DNA from: Siderastrea siderea
Lineage: Eukaryota > Cnidaria > Anthozoa > Scleractinia > Rhizangiidae
Assembly (NCBI GenBank): GCA_964030785.1
Contig: OZ034967.1
Span: 44,948,033-45,012,032 of the forward strand
Reading direction: 5' to 3'
DNA length: 64,000 nt
Shown here in pieces: positions 42,601 to 56,272 of this stretch. A program made the position numbers and the translations under genes. The notes under the pieces were generated by a model, which saw nothing but the letters and a program-made list of their open reading frames with translations, was not told where the DNA came from and searched no databases. Numbering within the stretch: the stretch's first letter is position 1; each line of letters starts with the position of its first letter.

Positions 42601-44215
42601 CTGCTCCCCCATAACAATTCCTTTGGTTTCGTCCTTACCAGTTCCGTCAAATCCATGTGTTATTTCGTGTCCAATCACCATACCGATTGCGCCATAGTTA
42701 ATATATCTGTATAAGGCGAAAAAAGGCGAAACGTGTGAAAAACCCAACTCCCACGTTACAAAGCGGAATAACGGGAAGAGAGTTTTTGGTGTATTAATTA
42801 GTGGCCACAGTTGATTGACGTTCGACACTGCTGAAGGGATTACGCCACGAAATCTAGACACTTGCGAGATTTGTCATCTGCAGCTTTATTCGTGTACCTG
42901 GATTTTGATAAATTTTGTTTACTAAGAAAGAAAATTTTTTTCCAAAGGAGTATTTTTTCCAACCATTTACTTGCAGGACTTTCCAATAAGAGATATCACC
43001 TGATAACTTTGTAGTAAGGAACTTATCAGAGCACGAGCTGCTTACTCATATACAGGAAATTAATTCTCTTACATTGAGAACGGGTTCAACAGAAATACCC
43101 TAAGTAAAAGCTCGGAGCCTTTTTTTTCTATTTTCTAGTGGTTTTGGATTTTATGGGCCGTTCATTAAACACGGGACGTTAATTAGATATAGAGAGGAAT
43201 TTACCAATGTTTTGCAATTTTTATTTCTTTTATTTTGTATTTTTACGATTTCAAAGTAACGTTGTTATTGAGACCTCTGTATTTTTGTTATGCAGGGTCC
43301 CTAAAATTCGTTGACTAGATAGGGGCGTTTATTAGACAGGGACGTTTTTGACAAAATGCCTATGGTGGGCAGGGGGGGGGGGGGGGTTGGATGATGGAGG
43401 TGTTCGTTAAAAAGTGGACGGTTATTGGACAATTTAAACAAATAAAACATACAGTGGAACCTCGCTGTGCGATGACTTATCCTAAGCGCCTCCCTATGTT
43501 GGGTTGTCGCTTACGGAAACTCAACTTTGTTAATACAGCAATGAAACTCAAAGTTGCAAGAAACACATTCACATTCATTTAGTTAATTGAAACTTAGACA
43601 TGTACAGCTGCCTGGAAACTGCGGCAGAGGAGAGAAATTCGCATTTGTTAAATACAAACGTTAAGTATAGCAATATTTTAAATATAAAAGAGGGTGAGAC
43701 TTACTTGGGGTACGTTGGATTGTAGAACGGTGGCTGCAGAATGGCCGCCAGGAAAACTAAAGGAGAAAAAATTGTCAAGTAGCTAAATTAACTAATAGAG
43801 CGCTTTTCATCTTATAGTTAATCACTCAGACCAAAGACAAAACACAACAACAATGAGATAAATGATACCATGAGAACTAGAATAAAAATCATGTAAAGTC
43901 AAGCGTCAAGGAAAACGGCAAAACGCGTGCGAGCAAGTCAAAGAGGGCTTTTCTTTACCCCTGATTGGTTAAGAAAGTGGGCGATAATTTAACCAATCAC
44001 AGAGCGTAGTAAATCACAACCAAGACAAGCGGAATTTCTTTGTACGCTCAACAGAACACCGATCTGAACCATATCTGACTCTGTGGGACGTAAAAGAACC
44101 ACAAGGGACGAAACAAATCTCTGTTAGTGACCACCCCTAGTGTCTATCTCAAAATTCACATTCACATCAGGGGGCATTCATAACTCATTACTTTATTAAT
44201 TGTAAACTGCACCAC

Positions 44216-44252
<37 letters not shown>

Positions 44253-47200
44253 TTATCCCTGAAAAATATTTGAAGATATTTGTCTATCACTAATTAACTA
44301 GAAATAATCTCGGTAAATACTTGAAGATATTCTAAGCGTTTTGAAAGTTCACCTTTAATTCTTCTTGTTCTTGAGCTTTGCATTATGGGACAAATATGAG
44401 GTAAAAATGAATTTAATTACCAGCAATTCTCTGAACTATACAAACAACAACCTAAAGCAATTCGTGTATCCAACAGAACGTTAATCTTGTCAACATTTCT
44501 CTCATTCTGGCTTTGAAAGTTGTAGTTTTTTCAACTAGATGTGTGCACCTAGATGTGTGCATCTTACACGTATTTAAATTCCTATGAAGTGAAAGATCGG
44601 CACAAATTACAATATGAGATTAAAACTCACAAATGCGATTCTGCTGTGATGAATAATAAGCATTCACTTGGGATGGGCCGTCAGGCCATCTATCAAAACG
44701 GGAGCAAAATTGGATCTACTATTAGTCATTCTTTGAACCTAGCATACTCGGGTCCTCGCTTTTCAAGGGGATGACATCCCATTTCTATCTGAACATTTGG
44801 ACTTGTGGAAACACAGAGCTACAACGAGTGCAGGTAAACCAGTGTCAATTTTGCGTGTTACAGCCGAAAAAAATTTCGCCCTTCCTTCCTTCTTGGTTGT
44901 TTGTTTAGCACTTGTTTAGATTGCTTCATGATTTTTCCACCGACTCGCCATAAACATGTGATGATTTTTTATTAAATGCTCCTGCCCCACCTCACTGTGT
45001 TTTATTTTATGTCTTGTCTCGATATTTTGAAGTGGAAAGCCTTCCTGACAAAACCAACCGTTTGTTCAATTTTATTGATCGATTGTGACGATCGATGAAA
45101 GAAATAAATGGCAAACATAACGCTTAATGCTTTAATGTCTATTTCTGCACAGTTTCTTGTTGTCTTAAGAAATCAAGCACTACGGAACAATTTTGATTTG
45201 TGTCTTTGTGAAGCTGCTGTAATTTCTGCTTAATTTAAATTCGCTGTCAAGTGATTTTTCTCGTCCATTTTTCTCGCCCGGTTGCTCGCGAGAAAAAAGC
45301 TTTCAGCTCACTTTGCTGTTGAATGTTCATTGACCATATTTGGTCGCATCAGGCATATGAGCTGATAGCCTAGCTCCGTTAAGCCAATCAAAATGCTAGA
45401 AATCCAATATACCTAGTCCAGTTTTTAATAGTTAGGTTTATTTATTTATTTGTTCAAAGGACTAAATTAAAAGTATTCGGTGATTCCATGGGGATTAAGA
45501 GTGGCTCCTAAAAAATGCATTTTGTTTAGTTTTTTTTTTCGGCTTTCCCTTATTGCCACGATTTAGGGAGGACACAAGGGCTATGAGAGTAGGGCTATGA
45601 GAGTAGGTTTTTCTTACAAGTCTCTGTCGACAGGTTTATCCAGTGATCCATAGCATTTATCAGCGACAAAAGCCAAGGTATTGAGTACATTTTCGAACAG
45701 CGTATCCCCAACGTCTAGCTGTCAAATACAAAGGCAAATTAACATGTTATTAAACAGGACTCATGGCCGAAATCTTCTCTTAATCCCTAGGAAAGCTACA
45801 AAAGGGCCCAGGAATGTGCGTAGTCATATTTGAGTTATAAACGTAAGTCCGTAGGGGGAGGGGATTCCAGAGGCATGCTTACTGATGGCATTCAGAAAGC
45901 ATTCTATCACAGACCACTGAGCCTGCACGTTCCTTTGACTTCTGACTGACTTTTACCATTTGTATCTACTCCAAGCAGTATTGTCGGCCGGTCTCGCACA
46001 CATCAAGGCAGGAGCAGCACACTCTTATGCCTTAAAACTGCCCATCGAGATCAAGGGGTGTTCACGTGCTGTGGCCAAAGGGGTTAACGGGTGAGTTCAT
46101 GAGCGAATGGATGTGTTTGATGGACGAAGGGGTCATTTCGCGATTGAATAGACTGGTGAAAGGATACATCATTGGTAAATGGGTGACTAAATGAGTTAAT
46201 GGTTGAAAAGACTGGTTCATTGGTCAATGATTGGGTAAATTCAAGAGTGAATGCACGAGTCCAGCTTATGAATGGGTGAGTTTATAAAAGAATGGATGAG
46301 TTTATGGATGATTGGCTTTTTACATGGTAATAGGCGAGTTTACATCATAATGGATGAATTGGTTACTGGATGGAAAAATGGGTGAGTAATTTCTTTGATG
46401 GATAAATGAGAGAGTCGATGGGTGAGAAGATGAGTGAATGAGTGAGTTCATAGGGTGAGTAGGTGATTTCATAAGTAAATGGATGAGTTAAAGGGGTCAG
46501 TTAAAGTGTCATTTAATTTCAAGTTGGAATGCGCTAATTGGAGCAATGAGTTCAGTTAAGAGTGTCGACTCAACCGTTCGAGTGGTGAAGTACCTATAAA
46601 AGAAATGGCAAAAGTTCAGCTAAAAAACAATGGGAAACGAAAGAAGCACATAGAAGAAGAAATACATAGATATTTTCAACTGAAATAAATTTGACGTCCG
46701 TCGATGATATAATTGTCTTTTGATGTTGAAAATTAACCACCGCTGGATTTGGAATCTGTTATCTCGGAATAAAATCCTCTTGGAATCCATATGTTTATAC
46801 GTTCAATGCAACCATACATGGGAACTCGGAATCGTGTGACGGAATCCAGTATCCAAACCTCTTACTCTTTGAATATATACCCCTGATTCACCTTTATTAT
46901 ACTCGGGAAGTCTTGTCTTCGATCATACTCAACATCTCTGTCTTTAGAAATAGGCAAAGCCTTCTCTTTCTTATGTAATTATTTTACAGCAAAACCTATG
47001 TGGCCTTAAACCGAAAGAAATAAGTCATTGTAGTAGACTGTAGATTGTACACAGAAACATTTTAGCAACTAAATGAATTTTTGCTAGAGAGCACCTTTTT
47101 GTGGTACGAGCAACCTTTAGCAACGCTTGCTTTCCGGAGAAACTTTTGAGCCGACAATTGAACTTAAGTAGGACTAATAATGTATCCTTGCCAAACATAA

Positions 47201-50200
47201 CTTGTTCCCATGCGTTAAAAGCTGGTCAGCAACACATTTGTTATGTGACAAAAATACATTAACACCCTTTAGGCATCTTCCAGGATGACTCCAACCAAAG
47301 ATGGAGCTTTTAACAAGAAAAAAGAAACCATTTATAATGATTACTCACGCTTTTGAGTCCAGCAGCTAATTTTGTAGAGTTCTTGATGTAACTTGGGTAA
47401 CCAATAGCTTCTGCAATTGCGTTTGCCTTTCAAAAACACGGCAGAAAAAAGAACAGATTAGAAAACTAAACAAACACAGAAAAGACAGCGTCGATACTTC
47501 TTAAGCATTATATTGTGGAATCATTTCCTTCACTTCGAGTACTTACATTATTTCAACTACTAAAGAACGAATAACGATTATATTCCGGTTGGCCGGTTAA
47601 CAAACACAGAGCCAAATGGGTACCTATTGCATTTGCGGCCACGTTACAAGACAAAAGAAGGTGGTGAGCAAAAAGCATTGTATAGGTATCATAACTAAAG
47701 AGGAAACGAAAAGAAGGAAATAAACCAAAGCTAATGATTGATATTGTTCTTTTATAACAGTTTTTACAGAAAACTGTCCAAAATTTGTTCTGTATGGAGG
47801 TTAGGGCATGAACTTTTCTTGCGTTGTTGATGTGAGTTTGGTTTTTGGGATGAAAGTAATGTTCTCTTTAATATGAGAATGTTTTGATAATCTCCTGCAT
47901 GTAAAGGATTTTAGTCTGACAATATAATTATGGGATAACAATGCATATACTCTATAAATCAGTGAATCATACACACGAACTGTGAGTGATAGACAAATTA
48001 ATATCTGCAAAGAAAAACCTGAACACAGGGAAACAAAACCCGGAAAAATTCAGGCTTCAACAGGGCTGCCGCTCTATCGCTCGAGTTGCTGCTATTATAT
48101 CTCTCTCTGTTACTTAATTATCACAACAGCGCCGTATACCTTTTCTCTTGCATTTGCTTTTGTCTCACCAGACATCCATGATAGTGTATCCAGGTTCTTG
48201 ATAAACTCCTCCTTTATCAGGTGAATCATTCGTGTGACCTGGAAGCATAAAGAAAAAGACATTTACTGATAGAAATTGGGAATGCAGTAACTCATCATCG
48301 AAGAACCAGAGTCAAATGTAAAATCAAGGCCGTTGCACAGAACTTACGAAGGACTTTATTAAATGACTTTCTCGACATAAATTTCTCATAAATAAGAAAA
48401 TCAACAAGTGGAAAGAGAAGCGTGCGCACAATGTTGAAAATGTTCTTTTCCACCAAATTTCGCCACTTTTTTCCCTTCCAAAGGGTAAAATCGGCCCGTG
48501 GCTGTCCTAGGATGTAACGGTTTTGATATTCAGAATAGCTTACAAGAGGAGCAAAATACTGACATGAACAAATCTGGCAAACACAAAGCAAAGCAACCTT
48601 TTCTTGATCTGCTTCTACTGTCAACAGAGTCAGGTACTATAGGACTGGGATCACAAAGTAAAACCTGAAGAGTGTTGCGCTAACGCTTGGCACCAGACAT
48701 ATATTGGGTGGTTTTCGCTTTTGAGTCAGTGTACGAACATTGAAATGCCGCTATTGGCCAATACTGGTACCTTTGAAATAATGAGTGGGATCCTCACAGT
48801 TAAATGTATTCAACTTAAGCAGTTGAAAAAAAGCAAACCTAAAAAAATTCAGGCTTAACCGGGATTCGAACCCTGACCTTTGCGATAACCGGACACAACG
48901 TTCTACCCAATTGAGCTAATCAAGCCAACTGGAGAGCAGACCGTTGTGAGTTCCTATTGCTATGACATTTTTTATTATGTTATAAAATTTGGTGATTAAA
49001 TTACTGAGCAGTATTTTTGGGTGGTAACTGACGCCGTTGCGGTTCAATAAGTTTTGAGCAGATTTGAGTATTCTTAGCTTATGCCATTTACATATCACTG
49101 GTGTTCAATTTTTCACGTACCTTTTCTTTACTTCTTTCATCGAATGCTGCATCCACGAACAACAGTCCGAGGGGCATTCCAAAGACCTTCTGCATTCTAT
49201 CAATGCACTCCTTCCATCGATAACTTGTCCTGTTGCCTAATTCGGTCACAGCAAAGACCGCGTTATAGGCGTCTCCGTATATTTGCGGCATCTCCTTAAT
49301 AAAGTTGTTGATGACGGTCCACATAATGTAGTTGGCGACGACTATGGGGTCTCTGTGTGACGGGTAATAAAGAAAGTCAAGTAATTCAGTTATGGAAGTT
49401 ATTTGTGGGATGTCCCAGTATATCATCCTCTTTCGACAGGCGACCACAGCATTAATCAACAGATTTTGTTTGGTCCTCACTAGGGAGCTACATTAGACAG
49501 ATTGAACGGGTTGAGACTATCGTGAAGAAGCTTTAAAGACTGGTAGGTCATTTTAAACTGACGTTTTCCTTGGCGTTGCCGTCGTGGTTGCTTAAGCTCC
49601 CTACTATTCCACCCTGGATAGGAGTTTGGTCGGCAGTAATTATTTCAGTATTTTTTCACCTGTACTTATCAGTATACAACTGGGTAGAGTGGGAATGTGG
49701 TGCAATTTTCTTGTGTAAGAAACAGCGCGATACGACACCAACATCGAACTGTCGACCCTCCGAACGTCCGACCGAAAACCACTTCACCACCTGCACACTT
49801 CCACGTGAAGAGAAAAAAACATGAAAAAGTTCTTTCATTACAGAGTCGAACTTAAGTTTCAGATTAAAACTGATTTACGCAACTTACTTTCTGGTCATAT
49901 TTTGGTAGAAATTGAAGAGTCGGGTGTAATAGTTCACAGGGTATACGAAAACCTTATCGTCTCTCTTGAAAGAACGACCTTGCCTTGCGAAAACTGCGTT
50001 TACTAAGGCCACCAGATCGTTAAGCTGTAAGAAAAAATTAAGACAATCACTGTCAGTTAGGTTTCGAGAAATGTGTTACAATTAAGATATCAGACGAAGA
50101 CTGAGTGATTTTTATGTGCTGCGTTACAAAGCCAGTTTGTAGCCGATTATACTGCCGTCTGATTTTCCAAACGAAATTCGCCGCCTATGATTCGCCGAGA

Positions 50201-52767
50201 TTCGACAAGGGGCAGCAATGAAATCGGCTGTACATTTGTTTGTATTAGTACGTTTGTTTGTATTACGGTAAGCAGGTAAACATTAGTGTAGACGTGTTTT
50301 TGTAACAAAGCATTATTAGCGGAGCCCGCGCGCTAGCGCGCCAGCGGAGCACCATTGCTAAGGAAATTTGGTAATCTATCTATCCGAGAAATTTTGGTTG
50401 TGACGTCAGCGTACGTCCGTCCGTACAGATTCTGGGGGAGGGGAGAGGAGTCGCAAGATAACCCGACGGGAGGTGGAGAATGCCATGTTTTCTTGGCGGG
50501 AAATCGCGCGGTGCTTTGGCAACCGGCGTTTCTCTAGGCGGGAAATCGCATGACCACCGTCACTTTTGAAAAAGAGGTTTTTTAACAGCTTAGCTTGTTT
50601 AGCAAAACGATTCAGTTCGACAGATGTGAAGTTTAAAAGTTGAGAAAAAATATCAAATAACTATAAATGGAAAGAAAGAGTTCAACAGAGTACTCAGTTG
50701 TCTTTTTAGGAAAGCAAAAAGTTCAAGTTACTTTTAAAGACTTCATCTTTGTTGTCGGTTCCGTGCTGCGAACGGGGTCGGCACAACGCTTGAGTTCGCA
50801 GTATCTCGCAGCGGTCCTGATCTCAAATATAGCAGAGCTGGTGCCTTCTGGTTTTTTCTGTCCACAACCATGGTTTTTGCGGCGATCCGAACACATTTTC
50901 CCAAGAAAAACACCCGTGTTTATCGTAATAAACGCAGTAACTTGCGTAACTCGCGTAACATCGAATCGAGTCGAAATACGTCGCTTGAATTCGCAGCATT
51001 TGGCAATGGTTCGGACATCAAACATGGCAGAGCTAGTGCCTTCTGGTGTTTTCTTTCTACAACCGTGGTTTTTGCAGCGAACGGAACACCTTTCCCTAAG
51101 AAAAACACCCGTGTTTGTGTTAATCCAGCTGCGATCAATAAACAAATGTTTAAGTAAAAAAATTATTCCCCTTTTGTCAACTTAGCACAAGTGGTGTTGT
51201 TGTTAGCATTTTCCTTTTCATTCCGGCGGTTTTGGAGGCTCATCGGTTCGACCCTCAGGAGAAGCAGATGTTTTTTTCTTTTTCGTTTTTTCTTTTTGGT
51301 AATTACTTTAAAAAATGAATAACTTCCCGCAATTACAAAAAAAGTGGGGCTCCGCTTTCAGGCTTGGCTAAACCTATATATTATTTCCTCTTCACAAAAA
51401 GTACACTAACTTTATGGACGTTCGAGTGTAGAGCTTTTTGGCTTTTTGGTGAAATCAGTTCTGAAAAACTGGGCTTTGCACAAAACAGTGAAATCGACTG
51501 TTAGAGAGGAAACTGTTCTCATCTCTTCAGCTGCATTCACACCTTTACAGCTGATCTGGTTTAATCTTTCACCAGACTTACATTAATTTGGGATGTTTCA
51601 CTAAATTCTTGCAGTGTACTCCTGAGATCCACGGTCGCCACTCCAGGTGGATAATGTTTCTTTAGCGCTTCTATTATGGAGCTCTCATTGCCGTCTTTAT
51701 CCAGCTGTTTGTTGAAAACAAACATACCTCTTATTTGGCAAGCAATGAAGAGAAATGAAAGTTAGGAAATAAAAAGGGATAATTATTAGAAGGCAGAATT
51801 TTTAAAGTGAATTCTAAAACAAAGAAGATGTCGGTATTTTCTAACATTTCGATACACACTTTCAAAGTACGGAAAGAATAAATTCTGGCACTTGAATCCG
51901 AGAAGCCCCCACAACATTAAGGGGGTTTATAGTTTGATGCTACCTTTTCCCAACGTTGTAACCGTATTGAGCTTAATTAGCTTCTTGAGGTTTCATTCGA
52001 TCCAAAATTGCCACTACAGATGTGTAGTCCAAACTCTCAAATATCTGCTCGCGTTTTTAAAACCATGCAAATAAGAAAGTGGTATTGATGAATATTAAGA
52101 AAATTGAAAAACACTAGACTTAATGATGATTTCAAATTAAAATTAAAAGTTGATACAGGGCACAAATTACACCACATCCTCTCGCGTGAAGGTGGCCTGT
52201 CTGGTGGGGTGCACAAAAAATTTATCCCTCTTTTAATTCTTTTGTAAATTGCAGCTAATTTCATAACAAAACCTCAACTATACCCTAACACACCCCCACC
52301 CAACCACCACCACTACTACTAACAGAGGTGATTTCTGCCGTTCCTTAATGGCGTTTTCTCAATAGAGGCCGAACTGTTCAGCTCTCTCGAACCCATGCTC
52401 AATACTCTCCTGCCGGCTGATTTAACTTGACGTCAAAATGCCACTCATTCTTAACGTTCAAGACTCGGTATCACTGACCATGGCCAACTGCGTTTCAAGT
52501 TCAAAGATTTTCATCATCTGTTCGTCAGAATCAGGTCCGCCTCCAAGCAGCTTGGCGATCCTCTTCATGTAGGTTTTGTAAGCGTCCCGTACCTTAAAAA
52601 CAAATTAAAGAAAACAAAAGTGTTATACACCAGAGCATCCTCACTGTACTGCATACTCGTAGGAGCTTCAAGACTCTGTATATACGTAGTTTAAAGTAAG
52701 TGCATGGTTGCCTGTTATTTGCAGTCCAGTTAAGTCATGATCATAGGTATAACTTACAGATAGAGGA

Positions 52768-52846
<79 letters not shown>

Positions 52847-55800
52847 AGGGAGAGAGAGGAAGCATGTGAACAAGAAGCATTTCTGCGACCAAGCGATTAG
52901 ATAGCTTTTCCTTTGTGCTGTCCCAGTAACTCTTTGTAGCTTTTAGTACTGAACAATTATATGCCCTAGATAATCACACTAGAGAGCAACTTTATAGTTT
53001 TTTTTATGGGTAATACACCAACTTTGTCTCACAGTACAATCTCAATATCACGAAAAGCCGAGAAACTGGGAAAATGTCCTCGTTATTACCGGGAATCGCT
53101 CTAAACGAACCCCGTTATAATGGAATTGTGGGAAAATGACCAAACTCTCTTCGTTTTACCAGGGTTGATTTGGCTAATAATTTGTTGGCCTTAAAAAATT
53201 AAACAGTGTTATGTTCGGTCACTTAGCATGCAGTTTATTGGTGTAAATGCTATCCAAATTTGAACGGTTAAATAAAATTCGTGATTTAGGGTCTCTGCGT
53301 GCATCTCTGTTGATCAGTTTCATTCGTGTGATGGCATTTCTTCATTATACGAGAGTAAATTTTGAATCATGTTTGGGCGTCTGGATTCTGTCCGTTGTAT
53401 CGCCGGGTATTTCGCCATACCGGGGACTCGTAGTATCCTAAACGAAAACGAGTGAGACTCACGCTATCTGGTTGTATTTAAAACAGATAAGTTAACTGTT
53501 TACCTCCTTATAGTTCGAGTCATTCTTTGCGTAGTAGGACCGATCCATTCCGAGTTGTCCGGGACCAAACTGTAAAGGAAATTGAAAACAAGTGAGATGC
53601 CTAAAATAGCCTTTATTTAAGGCAACAGATGATTGTAATAAATCAAAGAACCCAAAGAACCCAATTCTCAGAATACATGTATGCATGCAACTTTCCAAAA
53701 CGGGCAACGACGAGGGCGTTATTTCTCACATAATTTACTCAAGCATGGTCGCGAGGCCTAAGAATAGTCAGCAGTAGTCCTCGTTATTATGAATGGCTTC
53801 TAGGTGATCGTAAGGTTTGTGGTCTTCAAAATTATAAAATATAAACCGCTAGCTCTGCTGATCTTTCAGCATACTTCTACCACCTTATGACATCAAATTT
53901 TCACGACATCTTAATTTTGCGATGTTGGAAGGGCAATATATCTCGCGATACTCTTAATTAGTTTTCGCGATTTAAGGGTATTTTCAGAAACTGAGTCACT
54001 TTATTTTCGCGATATCGGGGTACGGACTAAATTAAAACATTCAATTCAAGGAAATTAGTTTTATTGAGCCTTGTGCTTTCAACTATTGCCTAATAGACAA
54101 AAGCATTGTCTCCAAAAGTACAACGACTACATATCTTTCCTTAAGAGTTCGTTAACATGGTTCATGAATAAATGCATTGAAACGGGTCCATTTGTGGAAG
54201 GCATTTCTCGCCATTAACAACTTCCTTCCTGTCATCTTTCTTCCTATGGACTTCAGAGCCAACTCAATGGTTTTCATTTGATCTTACAAGTGAACAGGAT
54301 ATTCCTGCGACCGAATTCTTTTCATTGGTAAGGAATAACCAGTGTTACAACCATTTCTTTGATAGTACCTGAGCAGTTTCCAAAAAGCAATGTGATACAT
54401 TGCATTTATACGCTTACCATGGCTTCAGAGGCCCATCTTGTAAAAGTGAAGGAAAGGAAAATTAACCGCGCTGAAGGTTGAAAGGCGACCAAGAGGGCAG
54501 GTTTTCTTTCCTACGGCGCTTTGCGCCACACCACTTTGGAGCCCTCTTTTTCCCGCTGAAAAATACCCTCTGGCACTCAGGGAATTATCACCGGCTAGCT
54601 AAATGAAAAAACATACTGACCTGAAGTATATGCTTGTTGGAATCATGGCGATCAATGGACACCATGACCTGAATGAACGGCTTGAGGAACAACTGACTTG
54701 ATACTCTGCCGATCCTTTGTGCAATACTCAAGGACGAAAGGGACGTCATATTACCTGTGACATTCCATCCTCCCATATAATCAATCAACTTTTTCAAAGG
54801 ACTGTCTCCTCGAGCCTCAACAGCCGCTTCGTCAATACATACATTGAAGAACTTGACGGTCTTCATAACAGCTTCATTCTAAAGACAGAAAAGAAGATAA
54901 CAAGGTAAAGCAAAGGAAAATAGGAGTTCTGAGCCACGGACATCAACTGTAAGCAGGAGCCCACCTGTAAGGTAAATGTCCCCTTTATCACTGCTTAATA
55001 AAGGCTGGAAAACTCTTGTTTTGGTGTCTGTTTGCTTACCATTGCGGAAACAACGGCATTAAAATGTGTGTCAAGGAAAACATTCAACTTCTGGATACTG
55101 TTTAATTTCGTGGCTCAGATCTAAAGGTTGGTGGATGTCAGCCTGGTCTTTGCCGTCGTGCTGATTTTTCTTAGGAAAGAAACTCTACCCCACTTTAAAT
55201 TGTGTCTCTCCACCCAGGTGTATAAAATGGGTACCGGCGACATACTGCTAGGGGTAATCCTGCAGTGGACTAGCATCCTATCCAGGAGGGAATGGTAATA
55301 CCCTTAGTTGCCACAGAAACCCGGGAGTCAAGTGCTTGTCGGCGGAGTGGGTGTCCTGTGGCTTGTGCGTGACTTCACCTTTCTCTTTGCGAAGGGATTT
55401 TTAGCTTACTTTACAACCCATTGATTTCACTCCGAAGTTTAAAATAAATGATCACATGATCACAATTTTGTTGACCGCAATTTGACACCAAGATCAGGTA
55501 ACGATGAATGATGTGATGAAAGAACTTCAACTCGCAATCATTACAGATATCCCTAAATAGAGCCGTTCCTGAATTAAAATATCGTCTTACGCTAGTTATA
55601 AATGTTTATGAAAGATTCAGGAAAAGTGTTATCTGAGGACATGAGACGTGACGGTTAGGAAAACATTATTCGTCGAAGTTGAGCGTTGCCGCTGTTGGGT
55701 CAACAAACGTTGCCTATCTCTCAGTCAATAACCTTATAATCACATTATCGCTTTTTTCAAACTTTGGACTGAAATCAACGGTCCGTCAAGCGGACTGAAA

Positions 55801-56068
55801 AATCCCAAATCATTTTAAAACTTGAAAACCTCTGAAGAAACAATGAATCAGCACTTCTTTTTAAAGACATTGGGCCAACAATGAAACGTTTTACTGCGTT
55901 TGGAATAACCCGCCAGCTGAAGCCATGCAGTAAGTGACTCGTCTTTGTTACTAGAAGTACAGAGGATTATCTCGACGGAACAACAGGTTCGATACTGCTC
56001 TCACCCGGACGAAACCAGGGGCGTATTCAGGGGGTCCTAAGGTGCCCGTGACCCCCTCTTGGGGAGGA

Positions 56069-56109
<41 letters not shown>

Positions 56110-56194
56110 TATTTTTTTTACTCCAAGGCTCACAGGTTACGCTATGCGCCCTGTGTAGCTAGTTTAGCTTTTAGCATACAGACGTGAATTCTGC

Positions 56195-56272
<78 letters not shown>

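Noticed and set aside
43960..44035. GTGATTTACTACGCT on the minus strand as the missing VNAYY exon of the M13 gene
   Set aside because: It has an in-frame stop, lies in a DNA repeat (GATTGGTTAAGAAAGTGGG inverted), and the true exon was found at 44631-44689 with correct phase.
50667..51185. 172-codon open frame as a protein gene
   Set aside because: It spans two copies of a tandem repeat within a transposable element inside an intron, is open on both strands, and resembles no family.
52668..52900. Leu/Ser and Arg/Glu repeat frames on opposite strands
   Set aside because: Translations of the (AG)n microsatellite in intron 4 of the M13 gene.
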